From assembly GCA_002321395.1 (NCBI GenBank), contig DCMK01000041.1:1-6183 (forward strand): a stretch of 6,183 nt of DNA, written 5' to 3'. Positions 5,569 through 6,183 of the stretch are shown here, in pieces. Numbering within the stretch: position 1 is the stretch's first letter; the number at the start of each line of letters is the position of its first letter. The notes below the pieces were generated by a model, which had not been told where the DNA came from, made no database searches, and saw only the letters and a program-made list of their open reading frames with translations. Origin of the DNA: Caryophanales bacterium UBA1624 (lineage in GTDB: Bacteria > Bacillota_I > Bacilli_A > RFN20 > CAG-826). A program made the translations under genes and the position numbers.

Positions 5569-5583
5569 ACGAGACAATGCTAG

Positions 5584-5775
5584 AACCGTGGACGCATGAA
5601 TTCAAGCAAAGATAAAGGGGAGAAGCATCAATCCGGGTTTGAAGGAAAAAGCCAAACCCTATTTATATTCAGAAGATGAGGAGTCCCGCCTTCAAAAAAG
5701 GCGAATTCGTTTTGCGCCCCGAAAAGCCCTATTTTTCGTCTTTTGCAATTGAAACAAAAAAATTGAGTTATCACT
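5584..5775. other. Divergent intergenic region with two small hairpins
   Basis: No gene is supported here. It should hold the thiT promoter on the minus strand, but I find no convincing -35/-10 pair. A TATAAA near 5662-5667 and a TTGATG further downstream are only weak candidates. Two perfect 6-bp hairpins are present: CGCCTT/AAGGCG at 5687-5703, and CGAAAA/TTTTCG at 5720-5738, the second followed by TCTTTT on the plus strand. Neither is a convincing terminator for a known gene. Confidence 0.4.
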
Positions 5776-5803
5776 TTGGCAAGTCCATTTTTTGAATTAT
5801 AAT
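5776..5803 (+). promoter_or_regulatory. Promoter of the right-hand plus-strand unit
   Basis: TTGGCA (5776-5781) and a perfect TATAAT (5798-5803) with a 16-nt spacer. Transcription should start near 5810, giving a leader of about 22 nt before the first ATG. TGGCAAGTC occurs twice, at 5777-5785 over the -35 and at 5806-5814 over the start site, and may be a direct-repeat operator. Confidence 0.7.
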
Positions 5804-5831
5804 AGTGGCAAGTCTTTTAGGAGGACTTCAC

Positions 5832-5963
5832 ATGCGCTACAAGAAAAATCGTGAGTCAATCGCACAAGGACGCACATTCAAAAACGAATTGCCACCCACA
5901 CCGCAAAGGAACCATGAAAACCATGGAACTATATATAAGGAGGAATCGAAATATGTCGACTAA
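5832..5963 (+). CDS. 43-codon small ORF, first gene of right-hand unit
   Basis: Not recognised. It encodes 43 residues, starting MRYKKNRESIAQGRTF and ending YKEESKYVD. It is basic at the N-terminus, hydrophilic throughout, with no membrane segment, and contains a small N-H-E/N-H-G repeat at 27-32. Support comes from context: a strong promoter 30-55 nt upstream, AGGAGG at 5819-5824 spaced 7 nt from the ATG, and an 11-nt overlap with the next ORF, whose ribosome site lies inside it. It could be a real small protein or a translated leader that couples to the downstream gene. Confidence 0.6.
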   Translation: MRYKKNRESIAQGRTFKNELPPTPQRNHENHGTIYKEESKYVD

Positions 5964-6183
5964 AGGGCCCAGCAACCGTTACGGGAACACTAAGGGTGCA
6001 AACCGCAGGGGCGAAAAGTCCGCCGACATCGGCTACCCCTGGGCGAAGGATTTTTGCCGGGGCGGGCTCCAAGACCACTTCGAACGGCACAGGAAGGAAT
6101 TGAAAATAACAAACGCCCGCGAGTACGCCTCCAAGGCCGTCCACTTCGCCAACGAGGTAAATCGAAAAGATTATGATAGCTAT
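5953..6183 (+). CDS. Partial ORF, possible small toxin-like/BECR-type domain, cut by right edge
   Basis: Open from ATG 5953 to the end of the window (77 codons), with AAGGAGG at 5937-5943 as ribosome site. It starts MSTKGPSNRYGNTKGANRRG, a glycine/arginine-rich lead. Then come G-Y-P-W-A-K-D-F (27-34) and L-Q-D-H-F-E-R-H (39-46), followed by an alanine-rich helix R-E-Y-A-S-K-A-V-H-F-A-N-E-V. This H-F-x-x-H plus E-Y-x-x-x-A pattern recalls small nuclease-like C-terminal domains found in polymorphic and phage-associated toxins. I cannot assign a family from half a protein. It overlaps the 43-codon ORF by 11 nt, so the two are translationally coupled. Existence of the gene is well supported; its function is not. 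Confidence 0.65.
   Translation, partial: MSTKGPSNRYGNTKGANRRGEKSADIGYPWAKDFCRGGLQDHFERHRKELKITNAREYASKAVHFANEVNRKDYDSY

Noticed and set aside
5687..5738. Two 6-bp hairpins in the divergent spacer as terminators
   Set aside because: No gene ends nearby to need them, and neither has a strong stem plus T-tract in the relevant direction.
5929..6144. Minus-strand 71-codon reading frame at the right end
   Set aside because: Shadow of the plus-strand partial ORF, which has the promoter and ribosome site.

Overview
The window looks like chromosomal DNA from a low-complexity-genome member of the Bacillota (Firmicutes), probably a Bacilli/Erysipelotrichia-type gut lineage with roughly 50% GC. The reasons are the Firmicutes-type Ntdp (DUF402) nucleotide phosphatase, an ECF-type thiamine S-component ThiT behind a TPP riboswitch, strong GGAGG Shine-Dalgarno sequences, and intrinsic terminators with T-tracts after most genes. 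The lineage call is inference; no marker gene long enough to fix it is present.

Layout: everything from 1 to about 5570 is transcribed leftwards (minus strand). The right end (from about 5776) is a divergent plus-strand unit. From left to right: the N-terminus of tsaB (cut by the left edge), tsaE overlapping it by ATGA, a terminator, an Ntdp-like DUF402 phosphatase, a terminator, a two-TM DUF3137-like membrane protein, a compositionally AT-richer island with a toxin-antitoxin module (2685-4183), a terminator, a small four-TM protein, thiT, and a TPP riboswitch with its own terminator. On the plus strand there is then a good promoter driving a 43-codon ORF that overlaps a second ORF running off the right edge.

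The toxin-antitoxin module is the most notable part. A 146-aa MqsR-like (RelE-fold) toxin gene is followed, with an 8-nt overlap, by an antitoxin with an MqsA-like zinc finger, an HTH and a C-terminal Panacea/SocA-like (DUF4065) domain. The antitoxin frame is broken twice. Each break is one extra base in a 7-nt homopolymer (T7 and G7 on the coding strand), and removing one base from each restores a complete 331-aa protein. A perfect 14-bp palindrome lies over the presumed -35 of the module and is a good operator candidate.

The other regulatory points are: a TPP riboswitch with a 9-nt pre-aptamer sequence complementary to the aptamer's 3' half; a near-leaderless arrangement for tsaE; a 5'-end hairpin plus a six-codon leader ORF in front of the DUF402 gene; and a pair of 9-bp direct repeats flanking the -10 of the right-hand unit. 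I see no tRNA, rRNA, CRISPR array, insertion sequence or origin.
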